The notes under the pieces: generated by a model | The model's database searches: none | The model's input: the letters and a program-made list of their open reading frames with translations, nothing else | Told to the model about the DNA's origin: nothing | Made by a program: the position numbers and the translations under genes | In this document: in pieces, positions 26,808-35,220 of the stretch | Layout of the letters: the number at the start of each line of letters is the position of its first letter | Position numbering within the stretch: position 1 is the stretch's first letter | DNA from: Paraflavitalea soli | GTDB lineage: Bacteria; Bacteroidota; Bacteroidia; Chitinophagales; Chitinophagaceae | Assembly (NCBI RefSeq): GCF_003555545.1 | Contig: NZ_CP032157.1 | Coordinates: forward strand, 3,910,546-3,974,545 | Direction of reading: 5' to 3' | DNA: 64,000 nucleotides

Positions 26808-26841
26808 AAAAAGAAAAAAGCCCTCCTGGGAACAGGACGGC
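26808..26841 (-). terminator. Terminator of the 64-aa lipoprotein gene
   Basis: On the minus strand GCCGTCCTG, loop TTCC and CAGGAGGGC are followed by TTTTTTCTTTTT (one mismatch in the stem). Confidence 0.8.
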
Positions 26842-26872
26842 CTCTAACGATTGCTTGCCATATGAAAAAAAC

Positions 26873-27067
26873 TTATTTCTTCGTTGTGTCCACTGCATGA
26901 GCAGTAGTATCTACAGCCTTAGCAGTAGTATCTACAGGAGCAGGAGCAGTAGTATCTGCAGTAGCAGGTGCAGTTGCAGTAGTATCTTTAGTTTCTGTAC
27001 CAGTTCCACCGTCATTGCAAGATGCTACGAATGCGCCAATTGCTAAAACTAACAGGAGCTTTTTCAT
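26873..27067 (-). CDS. Thr/Ala-rich small lipoprotein
   Basis: 64 aa. Leader MKKLLLVLAIGAFVASC with Cys17 lipobox, then a low-complexity mature part of DTTA/VDTTA repeats (TADTTAPAPVDTTAKAVDTT). Such entericidin-like or spacer lipoproteins are common in Bacteroidota; function unknown. The repeats are imperfect 7-9-residue units. Confidence 0.75.
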   Translation of the reverse strand: MKKLLLVLAIGAFVASCNDGGTGTETKDTTATAPATADTTAPAPVDTTAKAVDTTAHAVDTTKK

Positions 27068-27274
27068 TTGTACCGTTTTTTGTTTTGTTAACAGATGATT
27101 TAAGGATTAATACGCGAAAGAGAAAAAGGTAACCTCCCCCTTTAAAAAAATTTGTAAATATTTTTTAAACCCCGGGAACACAGTACTTTGCGCAGGATTG
27201 ACCCGCTATTCCTGCATTTAGCCGGATTTTTGGGTTACTTCTCATTAATTTGGGTATTAATAATACGGTTTTAA

Positions 27275-27844
27275 GTGAAAACAGATCCCCGGGAAATAGC
27301 TTTATTGGAAGGACTGGCAAAAGATGACCGACAAGCCATTGAGACCATTTACAAGCAGCACTATAATATGGTGCAGGCCTTGATAATCAATAACAATGGT
27401 TCAGCAGACGATGCACGGGACATTTTCCAGGAAGCCATGATCGTATTGTATGAGAAAGCCCGGTCCGGAACTTTTGAGCTCAACTGCCTGTTAAAGACCT
27501 ATATCTATTCCGTTTGCCGCCGGTTGTGGCTCAAACGGCTTCAACAGCAGCAAAAATTCGTTCCGGAAATGGATAGCCTCAGCGAAACCGTAGCGGTAGA
27601 AGAAGAACTGGAGATGCATGGACAGCGAAATACCGAATTCCAGATGATGGAGAAAGCCATGCAACACCTGGGCGAACCCTGCCGGAGCTTGTTGGAAGCT
27701 TTCTATATCCAAAAAAGGAATATGCTTGACATTGCGGGCCATTTCGGGTACACTAATGCCGATAACGCCAAAAACCAGAAATACAAATGTTTAATGCGGT
27801 TAAAGAAGCTATTCTTTGCCGCCTACAAAAACAATACACCGTAA
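27275..27844 (+). CDS. ECF RNA polymerase sigma factor
   Basis: 189 aa from GTG 27275; an in-frame TAA lies immediately upstream. Sigma region 2 is visible (HYNMVQALIINNNGSADDARDIFQEAMIVLYEKAR, with YIYSVCRRLWLKRL). Region 4 has CRSLLEAFYIQKRNMLDIAGHFGYTNADNAKNQKYKCLMRLKKLF. Its stop codon overlaps the next ATG (TAATG), so translation of the two genes is coupled. The partner at 27844 has an anti-sigma-like N-terminus. Confidence 0.88.
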   Translation: MKTDPREIALLEGLAKDDRQAIETIYKQHYNMVQALIINNNGSADDARDIFQEAMIVLYEKARSGTFELNCLLKTYIYSVCRRLWLKRLQQQQKFVPEMDSLSETVAVEEELEMHGQRNTEFQMMEKAMQHLGEPCRSLLEAFYIQKRNMLDIAGHFGYTNADNAKNQKYKCLMRLKKLFFAAYKNNTP

Positions 27845-28953
27845 TGGAAGAAATGCAATTACTGGATGCTGTAGAGCGCTACCTGGCCAATGAAATGCCT
27901 GCTGAAGAGCGGAATTTCTTTGAACAATTGCGCAAAACCAATCCGGAAGTAGACCAAATGGTGGTAGAACACTCTATGTTCCTCCAACAGATGGATCGCT
28001 TTAGTGATTGGAAACAATACAGATCCACCCTCAACGAAGTACATAGCCACCTGGTGGATACCGGTTCCATCAAAGACAAAGCGCCCAAAGCCACCATCGT
28101 TCAGCTTTGGAAGAAATATCAGCGCGTGGTAGCCGTAGCCGCGTCCATTGCCGGCATTACTGCCCTTACCATCAGCGCCATCGTTTATTATTTCGCTCCC
28201 AAACCTGTCTCCGAGATCCGCCTCCTGTCACAGGAACTTGATAAGGTAAAAATTTCCCAGCAACGCACCGATCAGAAAGTGAACACCGCACTTATGGAAA
28301 AATCAGCGCCCTACAGGCCTGTAGCCAATCCTAAAAGTGGCGGCACCGGTTTCCTGATCGATGGCAAGGGATACCTCGTTACCAGCGCCCATATTGTGGC
28401 AGATGCCGACTCCGTATATATTCAAAATATCAAGGGCGATTATTTCAAAGTATCTACCTTGTATATTAATAAGCTGACTGATATAGCCGTACTCAAAATT
28501 GTAGACAGCCGTTATCAACCTGTCAAATCATTGCCCTATGCCCTGCAAAAGAACACCGCAGACCTGGGCGAAGAAGTATTTACCATGGGTTTTCCACGTC
28601 CCAGTTCCGAGATCGTCTACAATAAAGGTTACCTGAGCGCCAAAACAGGTTATAATGGCGATACCACTACCTATCAGCTGGCCATTTCTGCCAACCCTGG
28701 TAATTCAGGTGGCCCCATCTTTAACCATAGTGGTGAAGTGATCGGTATTCTCAGTGGCAAACAAACCACGGCAGAAGGAGTCATATTCTCCAGCCGTACG
28801 AAGAATATCTTTACGGCCTTGCATGAGATCAGGAAGGACAGTACCAATGAAGACCGCATTAAGTTGTTATTGCCCTCTTCCATTAAAGGCCTTGACCGTG
28901 TACAGCAGATCAAGAAGATTGAAGACTGCATGTTCATGGTGATACGTTACTAA
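27844..28953 (+). CDS. Membrane-anchored trypsin-like protease with anti-sigma-like N-terminus
   Basis: 369 aa from ATG 27844. Residues 1-90 are cytosolic, helical and charged (LLDAVERYLANEMPAEERNFFEQLRK), like the N-termini of Bacteroidota anti-sigma factors. A single transmembrane helix spans about 95-117. A coiled-coil-like linker (121-155) leads to a DegP/trypsin-like domain with triad His183 (TSAHIV), Asp213 (LTDIAVLKI) and Ser288 (NPGNSGGP); no PDZ domain is visible. The layout puts the protease in the periplasm and the anti-sigma-like part inside. It is coupled to the sigma gene by TAATG. Envelope-stress signalling is inferred. Confidence 0.85.
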   Translation: MEEMQLLDAVERYLANEMPAEERNFFEQLRKTNPEVDQMVVEHSMFLQQMDRFSDWKQYRSTLNEVHSHLVDTGSIKDKAPKATIVQLWKKYQRVVAVAASIAGITALTISAIVYYFAPKPVSEIRLLSQELDKVKISQQRTDQKVNTALMEKSAPYRPVANPKSGGTGFLIDGKGYLVTSAHIVADADSVYIQNIKGDYFKVSTLYINKLTDIAVLKIVDSRYQPVKSLPYALQKNTADLGEEVFTMGFPRPSSEIVYNKGYLSAKTGYNGDTTTYQLAISANPGNSGGPIFNHSGEVIGILSGKQTTAEGVIFSSRTKNIFTALHEIRKDSTNEDRIKLLLPSSIKGLDRVQQIKKIEDCMFMVIRY

Positions 28954-28977
28954 ACAACAATCGCACTTTCGCTGACA

Positions 28978-29013
28978 AGAAAGCTCCGCATTCAACCGCG
29001 GAGCTTTCTTTTT
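28978..29013 (+). terminator. Terminator of the sigma/protease operon
   Basis: AGAAAGCTCCGC and GCGGAGCTTTCT pair perfectly around ATTCAACC; TTTT follows. Confidence 0.9.
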
Positions 29014-29040
29014 GCCCACAACCCTGTGCTGACAACATGA

Positions 29041-29065
29041 AAAAGCGCCCCATATGGAGCGCTTC
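29041..29065 (-). terminator. Terminator of the nucleotidyltransferase gene
   Basis: On the minus strand AAGCGCTCC and a GGGGCGCTT arm (one mismatch) enclose ATAT and are followed by TTTC. Confidence 0.65.
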
Positions 29066-29120
29066 CTATATAATCCGTTTAAAATAATTCGAATCCCCGT
29101 AATCAACTTACTCCGTGTAA

Positions 29121-30020
29121 TCAGCTCCACAACGCAGGAGGATATTCACCGGCATTTACCAGCTTTTCCAGGTTGGCCTTTACTTCAGGCGCATCTTCCT
29201 TATAGGTAACCCCAAACCAATCAGACGAAGTAGGAATCACTTTGATCACACCAGCCTTATCCTTAATGAACTGATCAGCCACAATAGGGATAAAGAACTC
29301 CGACTTAGCCTGTGTGCCACTTTCCTTCAGGAAGGTCCTGAAAAGACCCAGTGAGTAATCAAATACAGCAGGATCAAAACACCAAAAGTTCATCGATACA
29401 CTGGAATCCCTGGGCAATTCTTTCGGTACAAAAGAATCATCTGTCAATATCTTACCATCCTTCATGACGATATTCAGGCGCTCAGCAATGGAAGCAAGAT
29501 TACCTTGTACATCCACCTGGCATACACCACGGTTCACCGTTCCATTATCAGACAGGGTTTTCAGCAATTCATAGCCTATGATGGACCATACATTAGCTCG
29601 CACATCAGTAGTCAGGAATTTGTAAGCCTTCTCAAAAGCATCACGGCCGTAGAAATCATCCGCATTGATCACCGCAAATGGTTCTTTCACCGCATCTTTA
29701 GCGCACAACACCGCATGGGCAGTACCCCAGGGCTTCGTACGGTCGGCAGGCACCTCATAACCTTCTGTAAAGGCCTTCAGGTCCTGGTATACATAATCTA
29801 TTTCAATACGGCCTTTCAGCCTTGGCTCTACAATTGCTTTGAAGTCTTCGGCAAAGTCCTTGCGGATGATAAATACTACTTTTTTGAATCCGGCACGGAT
29901 AGCATCATAGATAGAATAATCCATGATCGTTTCGCCACCGGGACCAAAAGACTGGATCTGCTTCATACTTCCATAGCGGGAGGCCATACCGGCTGCTAAT
30001 ATTAATAAGGTTGGTTGCAT
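29121..30020 (-). CDS. Sugar-phosphate nucleotidyltransferase
   Basis: 299 aa. N-terminal LILAAGMASRYGSMKQIQ is the nucleotide-binding loop of the NTP_transferase fold (LxAAGxGxRxxxxxK variant). INADDFYGRDAFEK has the metal-binding Asp. The C-terminus SSDWFGVTYKEDAPEVK resembles glucose-1-phosphate-type uridylyl/thymidylyltransferases of this group. The sugar cannot be told from sequence. Single-gene unit with its own terminator. Confidence 0.85.
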   Translation of the reverse strand: MQPTLLILAAGMASRYGSMKQIQSFGPGGETIMDYSIYDAIRAGFKKVVFIIRKDFAEDFKAIVEPRLKGRIEIDYVYQDLKAFTEGYEVPADRTKPWGTAHAVLCAKDAVKEPFAVINADDFYGRDAFEKAYKFLTTDVRANVWSIIGYELLKTLSDNGTVNRGVCQVDVQGNLASIAERLNIVMKDGKILTDDSFVPKELPRDSSVSMNFWCFDPAVFDYSLGLFRTFLKESGTQAKSEFFIPIVADQFIKDKAGVIKVIPTSSDWFGVTYKEDAPEVKANLEKLVNAGEYPPALWS

Positions 30021-30078
30021 TATCGTATTTTTAAAGATTCGGGCACGAAAATATAAAAATAAGCGATCAAAAGAAACC

Positions 30079-31002
30079 TTGTCAACGATTAATACATATC
30101 AACCTGTTGATTATACCAGGGCTGTTGTGCAACCATTACCTAACCAGGCCTGGCACGATAAGGATGTTTTTGTGGATGTACTGCGCCTGGATCTTATACA
30201 TCCTGTGCTATCAGGCAATAAATGGTTCAAGCTGAAATACCACCTGCAACAAGCCAGGCAGGATCAAAAGAAAGGCATCCTCACTTTTGGCGGAGCATAC
30301 TCCAATCACCTGGTGGCAACTGCTATTGCCTGCAGACTGGAAGGGTTGGCAGCGATCGGTATTGTAAGAGGAGAACCGGCCGCTCCACTTTCCCATACCC
30401 TCCGGGAAGCGCAGGATTACGGCATGCAGTTGCAGTTTCTATCCCGTGCTGCGTTTATCGATGAACAGGCAATGATGGCAGCAATGGAACAGGCAAACCC
30501 CGGTTACCTGGTAGTTCCGCCTGGTGGCCAAAGTGAAGCAGGCATACGGGGCTCTGCTGAAATATTATCCCTCACCGATCAGGCTCCCTATACCCATATA
30601 GCCTGTGCAGTAGGCACCGGAACCATGTTTACAGGTATTGTAAAGAGTCTTCTGCCCCATCAACATGCCCTGGGGATTAGCAGCCTTAAGATCGCCGACC
30701 GGGCAGATAACAGCCTCCTGAGCCTTGTAAAAGCTCATACGCCTTCCCGTTCTTTTACTTTCCTGTACAACTATCATTTTGGCGGTTATGCCCGCAAAAA
30801 CAGTACCCTGATAGCCTTTATGAACGACCTGTTCCAGGCCCAGGGCCTAAAAACTGATTTTGTCTATACTGGCAAATTAATGTATGGTATTAATGACCTT
30901 ATACATAATGATTATTTTACCGGTGAGGCCCGTATTTTGGCCATTCACAGTGGTGGTTTACAAGGCAACCGGTCCTTACTGCCCGGCACCCTGAATTTCT
31001 AA
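30079..31002 (+). CDS. PLP-dependent ACC deaminase/D-cysteine desulfhydrase-like
   Basis: 307 aa if the TTG at 30079 is used as start (TTG TCA ACG); no ATG lies early in the frame. The PLP Lys is in VLSGNKWFKLKYHL, the TrpB-like SNH in TFGGAYSNHLVA, and a GTGTMFTGIVKSLL phosphate-binding loop is present. The family cleaves D-cysteine or 1-aminocyclopropane-1-carboxylate. It could be a pyridoxal protein of D-amino acid catabolism; the exact activity cannot be assigned. Confidence 0.85.
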   Translation: MSTINTYQPVDYTRAVVQPLPNQAWHDKDVFVDVLRLDLIHPVLSGNKWFKLKYHLQQARQDQKKGILTFGGAYSNHLVATAIACRLEGLAAIGIVRGEPAAPLSHTLREAQDYGMQLQFLSRAAFIDEQAMMAAMEQANPGYLVVPPGGQSEAGIRGSAEILSLTDQAPYTHIACAVGTGTMFTGIVKSLLPHQHALGISSLKIADRADNSLLSLVKAHTPSRSFTFLYNYHFGGYARKNSTLIAFMNDLFQAQGLKTDFVYTGKLMYGINDLIHNDYFTGEARILAIHSGGLQGNRSLLPGTLNF

Positions 31003-31091
31003 TCCCATGATATCTAATGCGATAATAGTTGGCTCCCCGCAATAAAACGGTATAAAATTAGCTATGCAATAGCCCGTAGCGCATCATGCCC

Positions 31092-31099
31092 TATCTTTG
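31092..31099 (+). promoter_or_regulatory. -7 promoter box
   Basis: TATCTTTG, 41 bp upstream of the next start codon, fits the Bacteroidota TAnnTTTG consensus. No clearly spaced -33 TTG is seen. Confidence 0.5.
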
Positions 31100-31140
31100 C
31101 GACACTAAAATAGATCCACCGACTAATTCGTTATAGGCTC

Positions 31141-32082
31141 ATGACAAGGACTGTATCAGTTGTTTTGCTATTGCTTTCGCTCAATACCCTTGCACAGGAT
31201 ACCTTGCCTAAATTTACCGCTTACACAAGGGGTAGTGATAAGGTCATCATCAGCTGGACAAATAATTACCCCATCGTTACCCAGATCAGTATTCAACGGT
31301 CCTACGATAGTTTAAAACTGTTTAAAACCATATTGACGGTACCTGACCCTACCGTTCCTCAAAACGGTTACCTGGATGCCAAAGGCACCAATCCCAAGAT
31401 GTTTTACCGCCTTTTTATCGTACTTGACAATGGCAAGTATGTATTCACCCAGTCCCAGCGCCCTTTCTGGGATACTTCCCGCAGAATGGATTCCCAAAAG
31501 CCGGAAGTAATGCCTGAGAACAATGCCCGGCAGCGCGTGGTGATCGCTGAAAACATGGCGCCCAAAGAAGCCGAACTGCTGAAAGAAAAGATACAGGAAG
31601 CTATAAAGAAGACCGAGCCCAAAACAACGATACCTGTAGAAAAGCCCAAACCCGCCCCCGAACCGGAACGCTTTTTTATTATCAAGAAACGGGATACTGT
31701 GATCATGCAGCTTCCGGAAAAAGGGTTTAAAAGTTTCAGGGACTCTATCGTACTGAAAACAAGGGATACAATGACCTTCAGAAGTGTCGACACCATCCTG
31801 ATCAAACCCTTTGTACCCAAGGAAGTGTTCAAAGCTTCCAAATTCGTGTATTCCGACAATTCCGGCAATGTCGTGATCATGCTCCCTGAAGCTAAAAACG
31901 GTAATTATGCCGTGAAGTTTTATGAAGATGACAAGACCTTCCTGTTTGAGGTCAAACAAATAAAGGAACCCTACCTAGTAGTTGATAAAACCAATTTCCT
32001 GCATGCAGGCTGGTTCCGCTTTGAACTATATGATGACGGAAAGGTGAAGGAAACGCACAAGTTTTTTATTCCTAAAGATTAA
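31141..32082 (+). CDS. Conserved hypothetical secreted protein
   Basis: 313 aa with signal peptide (MTRTVSVVLLLLSLNTLAQD). The first mature part (KFTAYTRGSDKVIISWTNNYPIVTQISIQRSYDSL) looks like a fibronectin type III-like strand pattern. The middle is a charged, Pro/Lys-rich linker (PKTTIPVEKPKPAPEPERF). The C-terminal half is beta-rich (VYSDNSGNVVIMLPEAKNGNY). Function unknown; likely periplasmic or surface. I know of similar unnamed proteins in this phylum, but no precise family. Confidence 0.72.
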   Translation: MTRTVSVVLLLLSLNTLAQDTLPKFTAYTRGSDKVIISWTNNYPIVTQISIQRSYDSLKLFKTILTVPDPTVPQNGYLDAKGTNPKMFYRLFIVLDNGKYVFTQSQRPFWDTSRRMDSQKPEVMPENNARQRVVIAENMAPKEAELLKEKIQEAIKKTEPKTTIPVEKPKPAPEPERFFIIKKRDTVIMQLPEKGFKSFRDSIVLKTRDTMTFRSVDTILIKPFVPKEVFKASKFVYSDNSGNVVIMLPEAKNGNYAVKFYEDDKTFLFEVKQIKEPYLVVDKTNFLHAGWFRFELYDDGKVKETHKFFIPKD

Positions 32083-32089
32083 ATAGAAG

Positions 32090-32158
32090 AGCTATTAGTG
32101 GTTAGCAATTTGCATTTTTAGGACCTTTGCTTTGCAAACACCTAAAAGCTAACAGCTA
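32090..32158. repeat. Heptad tandem array, AGCnnnT type
   Basis: AGCTATT, AGTGGTT, AGCAATT and TGCATTT lie consecutively at 32090-32117, and AGCTAAC, AGCTAAA near 32145-32158. The spacer between a plus-strand hypothetical and the convergent lipB gene thus has the same 7-bp period seen in the ribosomal cluster. Confidence 0.6.
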
Positions 32159-32161
32159 AAA

Positions 32162-32953
32162 CTATATGCTGGCAGCTAATTCCTCAGCCCTCAACTCTAC
32201 ATTAAATACGTACTCAAAATTGGCCTTTACTTTCGCTTTTACTTCCTCCATATCAAGGGTGTAGCCCAATTCTTTTTCCAGGGAAGTCACCTGTTTGTTG
32301 CGAATGCCACACGGAATGATGTAATCAAAATAAGTAAGGTCTGTATTGACATTGAAAGCAAAGCCGTGCATAGTCACCCAACGGCTGCAGCGAATGCCCA
32401 TAGCGCAGATCTTACGTGCCCGGCCCGGTATAGCCGTGTCCATCCATACACCCGTTTCGCCCTGAGAACGCTCTCCTTTTAGTCCGTATTCGGCCATGGT
32501 AAGGATAAATACTTCTTCGAGGTTGCGCAGGTATTTACCCAGATCCGTATAAAACCTTTCCAGGTCCAGGATGGGATAACCCACCAGCTGTTTAGGCCCG
32601 TGGAAAGTAATATCGCCCCCCCTGTTACTGGCATAGAACTCAATATTCCGCGCTACCCGCTCCTCTTCTGTGATCAGCACATTGGCCATATCCCCGCTTT
32701 TGCCCAGCGTATACACAGGCGGATGCTCTACAAATAATAAGTGGTGAGTAGTGGCCGGTCTCAGATTATCCGAAGCACCCTGAAAATCCGCGCTTTCAAC
32801 TGCCGATTGCCGACTGCCGATTGCCGACTCCCTGGCTTCCGTCTTCTTCTTCACGTTCTCTTTCAGGAGCTTTTCCTGGTAGTCCCAGGCTGCCTGGTAG
32901 GGCATGGCGCCCAGGTCTTCAAATAGTACCCGCTGTTTGTCTGAATTGGCCAT
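32162..32953 (-). CDS. lipB: Octanoyl-[acyl-carrier-protein] transferase
   Basis: 263 aa. Conserved LipB features: EHPPVYTLG, RGGDITFHGPKQLVGYPILDL, the MGIRCSRWVTMHGFAFNV segment and the catalytic Cys in PCGIRNKQVTSL with downstream Lys. The N-terminus is abnormal. Between LKENVKKK and THHLLFVEHPP lie about 32 residues (38-69) that LipB proteins normally lack; part of this stretch is encoded by a 14-bp tandem repeat. The enzyme moves octanoyl groups to E2/GcvH apoproteins; an E2 substrate is encoded at 15821. Confidence 0.93.
   Translation of the reverse strand: MANSDKQRVLFEDLGAMPYQAAWDYQEKLLKENVKKKTEARESAIGSRQSAVESADFQGASDNLRPATTHHLLFVEHPPVYTLGKSGDMANVLITEEERVARNIEFYASNRGGDITFHGPKQLVGYPILDLERFYTDLGKYLRNLEEVFILTMAEYGLKGERSQGETGVWMDTAIPGRARKICAMGIRCSRWVTMHGFAFNVNTDLTYFDYIIPCGIRNKQVTSLEKELGYTLDMEEVKAKVKANFEYVFNVELRAEELAASI
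32801..32828. repeat. 14-bp tandem repeat inside lipB
   Basis: TGCCGATTGCCGAC occurs twice without a gap (or TGCCGA(T/C) four times, period 7). The array lies in frame inside the extra N-terminal segment of LipB and encodes the AIGSRQSAVES part. Confidence 0.85.
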
Positions 32954-32998
32954 AGCAACGGCAAATTTACGTGTTTATGACTACTCCTCCCGATATCT

Positions 32999-33006
32999 TA
33001 CCTTTG
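32999..33006 (+). promoter_or_regulatory. -7 promoter box of the RluA-type gene
   Basis: TACCTTTG, 20 bp upstream of the ATG at 33027. Confidence 0.6.
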
Positions 33007-33026
33007 CGCCAAATTCAGTGGCAGTC

Positions 33027-34106
33027 ATGAGTAAAAAAGACATTGAGCAGGATAACGAGCTGGATAATGAGTTGGAAGACAGTTCAGAAGGTTCCGAGGA
33101 GCTATATGAGCGAATGAACCTCATCGTAGACGGTGGGCAGGCCCCCATGCGCCTGGACAAATTCCTGGTACAACGCATTGAAAATGCCTCCCGTAACAAG
33201 GTACAGCAGGCCATCGAAAGCGGCCGCGTACTCATTAATGGCAAACAGGTGCAGTCCAACCACAAGATCAAACCGGGTGAAGAGATCGTGGTATACTCCG
33301 ATAAAGAGGTAAAGGGCGAAGACATTATACCCGAAAAGATGCCGCTGAATATTGAATACGAGGACGACGATATCCTGATCATCAATAAGCCCGTAGGCCT
33401 TGTAGTGCACCCTGCCAGCGGTAATCCCAGTGGCACCCTGATCAATGGCGTGGCCTGGTACCTGCTGCAGCAAAACAGTGAGCTGAACACAGAAGTATTG
33501 CCCCGCTTTGGGCTGGTACACCGCATTGATAAAAATACAAGCGGCCTGATGGTATTGGCCAAGACCGAAAAAGCCGTCAGCAGCTTAGCCAAGGAATTTT
33601 TCAACCATACCATCCACCGCCAGTATGTAGCCCTGGTATGGGGTGATGTGGCCGAAGACAGCGGCACCGTGAATGCCCATATTGGCAGGCACCAGCGTTT
33701 CCGCAAAATATTTGATGCCTATCCCGATGGTGAATATGGTAAAGAGGCCATTACCCATTATAAAGTACTGGAGCGTTTTGGTTATGTAACCATGGTACAG
33801 TGTGAGTTGGAAACAGGACGCACACACCAGATCCGCGTACACATGAAACATATTGGCCATCCCCTGTTCAACGATGAAGTATATGGTGGCGACAGGATCG
33901 TAAAAGGTACTGTATTCAATAAGTACAAACAGTTTGTAGATAACTGCTTTGCCCTTTGCCCCCGGCATGCCCTCCATGCCAAGACCCTTGGGTTCATCCA
34001 TCCGCGCACCCGCCAGGAAGTTGTTTTCAACAGCGAGATCCCCAATGATATGGCCCAACTGATCACCAAATGGAGGAATTACGTACAGGTGAAGAATATT
34101 ATCTGA
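33027..34106 (+). CDS. RluA/RluD-family pseudouridine synthase
   Basis: 359 aa from ATG 33027; the frame extends upstream over the lipB start, but the TACCTTTG box lies between and the N-terminus MSKKDIEQDNELD is acidic as usual. The S4 RNA-binding domain has MRLDKFLVQRIENASRNKVQQ, and the catalytic Asp is in LVHRIDKNTSGLMVLAK. The ETGRTHQIRVHMKHIGHPL motif is conserved. RluD-type enzymes modify helix 69 of 23S rRNA; assignment to RluD over RluC/RluA is probable but not certain. Confidence 0.93.
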   Translation: MSKKDIEQDNELDNELEDSSEGSEELYERMNLIVDGGQAPMRLDKFLVQRIENASRNKVQQAIESGRVLINGKQVQSNHKIKPGEEIVVYSDKEVKGEDIIPEKMPLNIEYEDDDILIINKPVGLVVHPASGNPSGTLINGVAWYLLQQNSELNTEVLPRFGLVHRIDKNTSGLMVLAKTEKAVSSLAKEFFNHTIHRQYVALVWGDVAEDSGTVNAHIGRHQRFRKIFDAYPDGEYGKEAITHYKVLERFGYVTMVQCELETGRTHQIRVHMKHIGHPLFNDEVYGGDRIVKGTVFNKYKQFVDNCFALCPRHALHAKTLGFIHPRTRQEVVFNSEIPNDMAQLITKWRNYVQVKNII

Positions 34107-34168
34107 TCATAAAAAAGGTGCCCCCTTTATCCCGCATCGCAAAGGAAAGGTGTCATCTTTTTGTAGTC

Positions 34169-34206
34169 AAGGGTAGGTCGCTTTTCCAAAGCGGCTTACC
34201 CTTTCT
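34169..34206. repeat. Hairpin repeat of the GGTCGCTTT family, terminator-like
   Basis: AAGGGTAGGTCGCTTT and AAAGCGGCTTACCCTT enclose TCC, with CTTATTTCG following. It is convergent between RluD and the minus-strand hypothetical gene and may terminate both. It is related to 17297-17325, where the corresponding pair is GGTG/CACC in place of GGTA/TACC. Confidence 0.75.
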
Positions 34207-35138
34207 TATTTCGTAAAGTCAAATAACGTAGCTGTAAAAGTCGCATTTTCTCTTTTTTTCAATACTACTCCCCAGCTACCATTGTAGCGCAATACTTTGG
34301 GCACCAGGTAATCTTCAAACCTGGTCATTTCAGCTTCCATGCTCACATCAAAACTGTATACACCGGCATTGTAGCTCAGATCATAGTTACGGGCCACAAT
34401 ATCCCAATTGTCGATATTGAACCAGGTGGTCATTTCATTGATAACGATCTTCCCTTTTTCGCCGGCATTAAGATCAGCACGGGGCACCAGTTTGAATATA
34501 TAACACATTTGACCATTGAAGGTGTTCATGTCTATTATATAATCGTACAGCTTGCTCACTTCTTCATCAAACACCGCTATTTTATTACCAATGAAGGGAA
34601 TACCCGGTATCTTTTTCCCAGGGTTAAAGAACAGCATCTTCAATTGCTCTTTGTGCTTTTCAATACCACTCTTGTTTTTGGTACTGAACTCATTTCCTTT
34701 CACAATATTCGATTCTCCACAGATGGTATCTCGGGCAAAGAACAAACCCGCGTAGAGGTTGGCCGTATAATAGTTGAAGTTGTGGTTCTTGTCGTACATA
34801 TCACCCGTGGTCGTTTCCTCCAGCACTTTCATCCAGCGGCAGGAATCTTTCACCACCTGCTTGGTGCGGCTTTTCAACGTGGCTTTCACATCTCCCTTCT
34901 TCTCCAGCATGCGGATATCATTGAGCGCTGTATAGCCCAATACTTTCAGGTTGCGGAAAGCTTTGTAAAACGTGGTGTCTTCTTTTACCCGGTCAATGAA
35001 GGCAGGAACATTCAGGTTGCTTCTGACCACTACCTCTTTCAGGGTAATAGCCTTTTTATTGACAGTGACGGCTGAGTCTTTTTGCGCGAAGGCACTATAT
35101 GCCAATAACAGTACGGGTATAAAAGCCATTGCTTTCAT
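34206..35138 (-). CDS. Conserved hypothetical secreted protein
   Basis: 310 aa from ATG 35138 (MKAMAFIPVLLLAYSAFAQ, a signal peptide); the frame extends 26 codons upstream without leader-like sequence. The mature part has KEVVVRSNLNVPAFIDRVKEDTTFYKAF and a FNIDNWDIVARNYDLSYNAGVYSFDV segment. These fit a common Bacteroidota periplasmic outer-membrane lipoprotein carrier-like or DUF-type fold, but I cannot name it. It is last in a minus-strand run with def and ruvX. Confidence 0.72.
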   Translation of the reverse strand: MKAMAFIPVLLLAYSAFAQKDSAVTVNKKAITLKEVVVRSNLNVPAFIDRVKEDTTFYKAFRNLKVLGYTALNDIRMLEKKGDVKATLKSRTKQVVKDSCRWMKVLEETTTGDMYDKNHNFNYYTANLYAGLFFARDTICGESNIVKGNEFSTKNKSGIEKHKEQLKMLFFNPGKKIPGIPFIGNKIAVFDEEVSKLYDYIIDMNTFNGQMCYIFKLVPRADLNAGEKGKIVINEMTTWFNIDNWDIVARNYDLSYNAGVYSFDVSMEAEMTRFEDYLVPKVLRYNGSWGVVLKKRENATFTATLFDFTK

Positions 35139-35220
35139 ACCCGTAATATAATTATTTCGCTGTAATGGTGTACGAACGGTAGTAATTATTAAGCTGCTTT
35201 TATGATTTGTGATCAACCTG

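Noticed and set aside
29040-29110. TTCGAATCC word suggestive of a tRNA T-loop
   Set aside because: No acceptor, anticodon or D-arm pairing could be found around it. No tRNA was recognised anywhere in the window.
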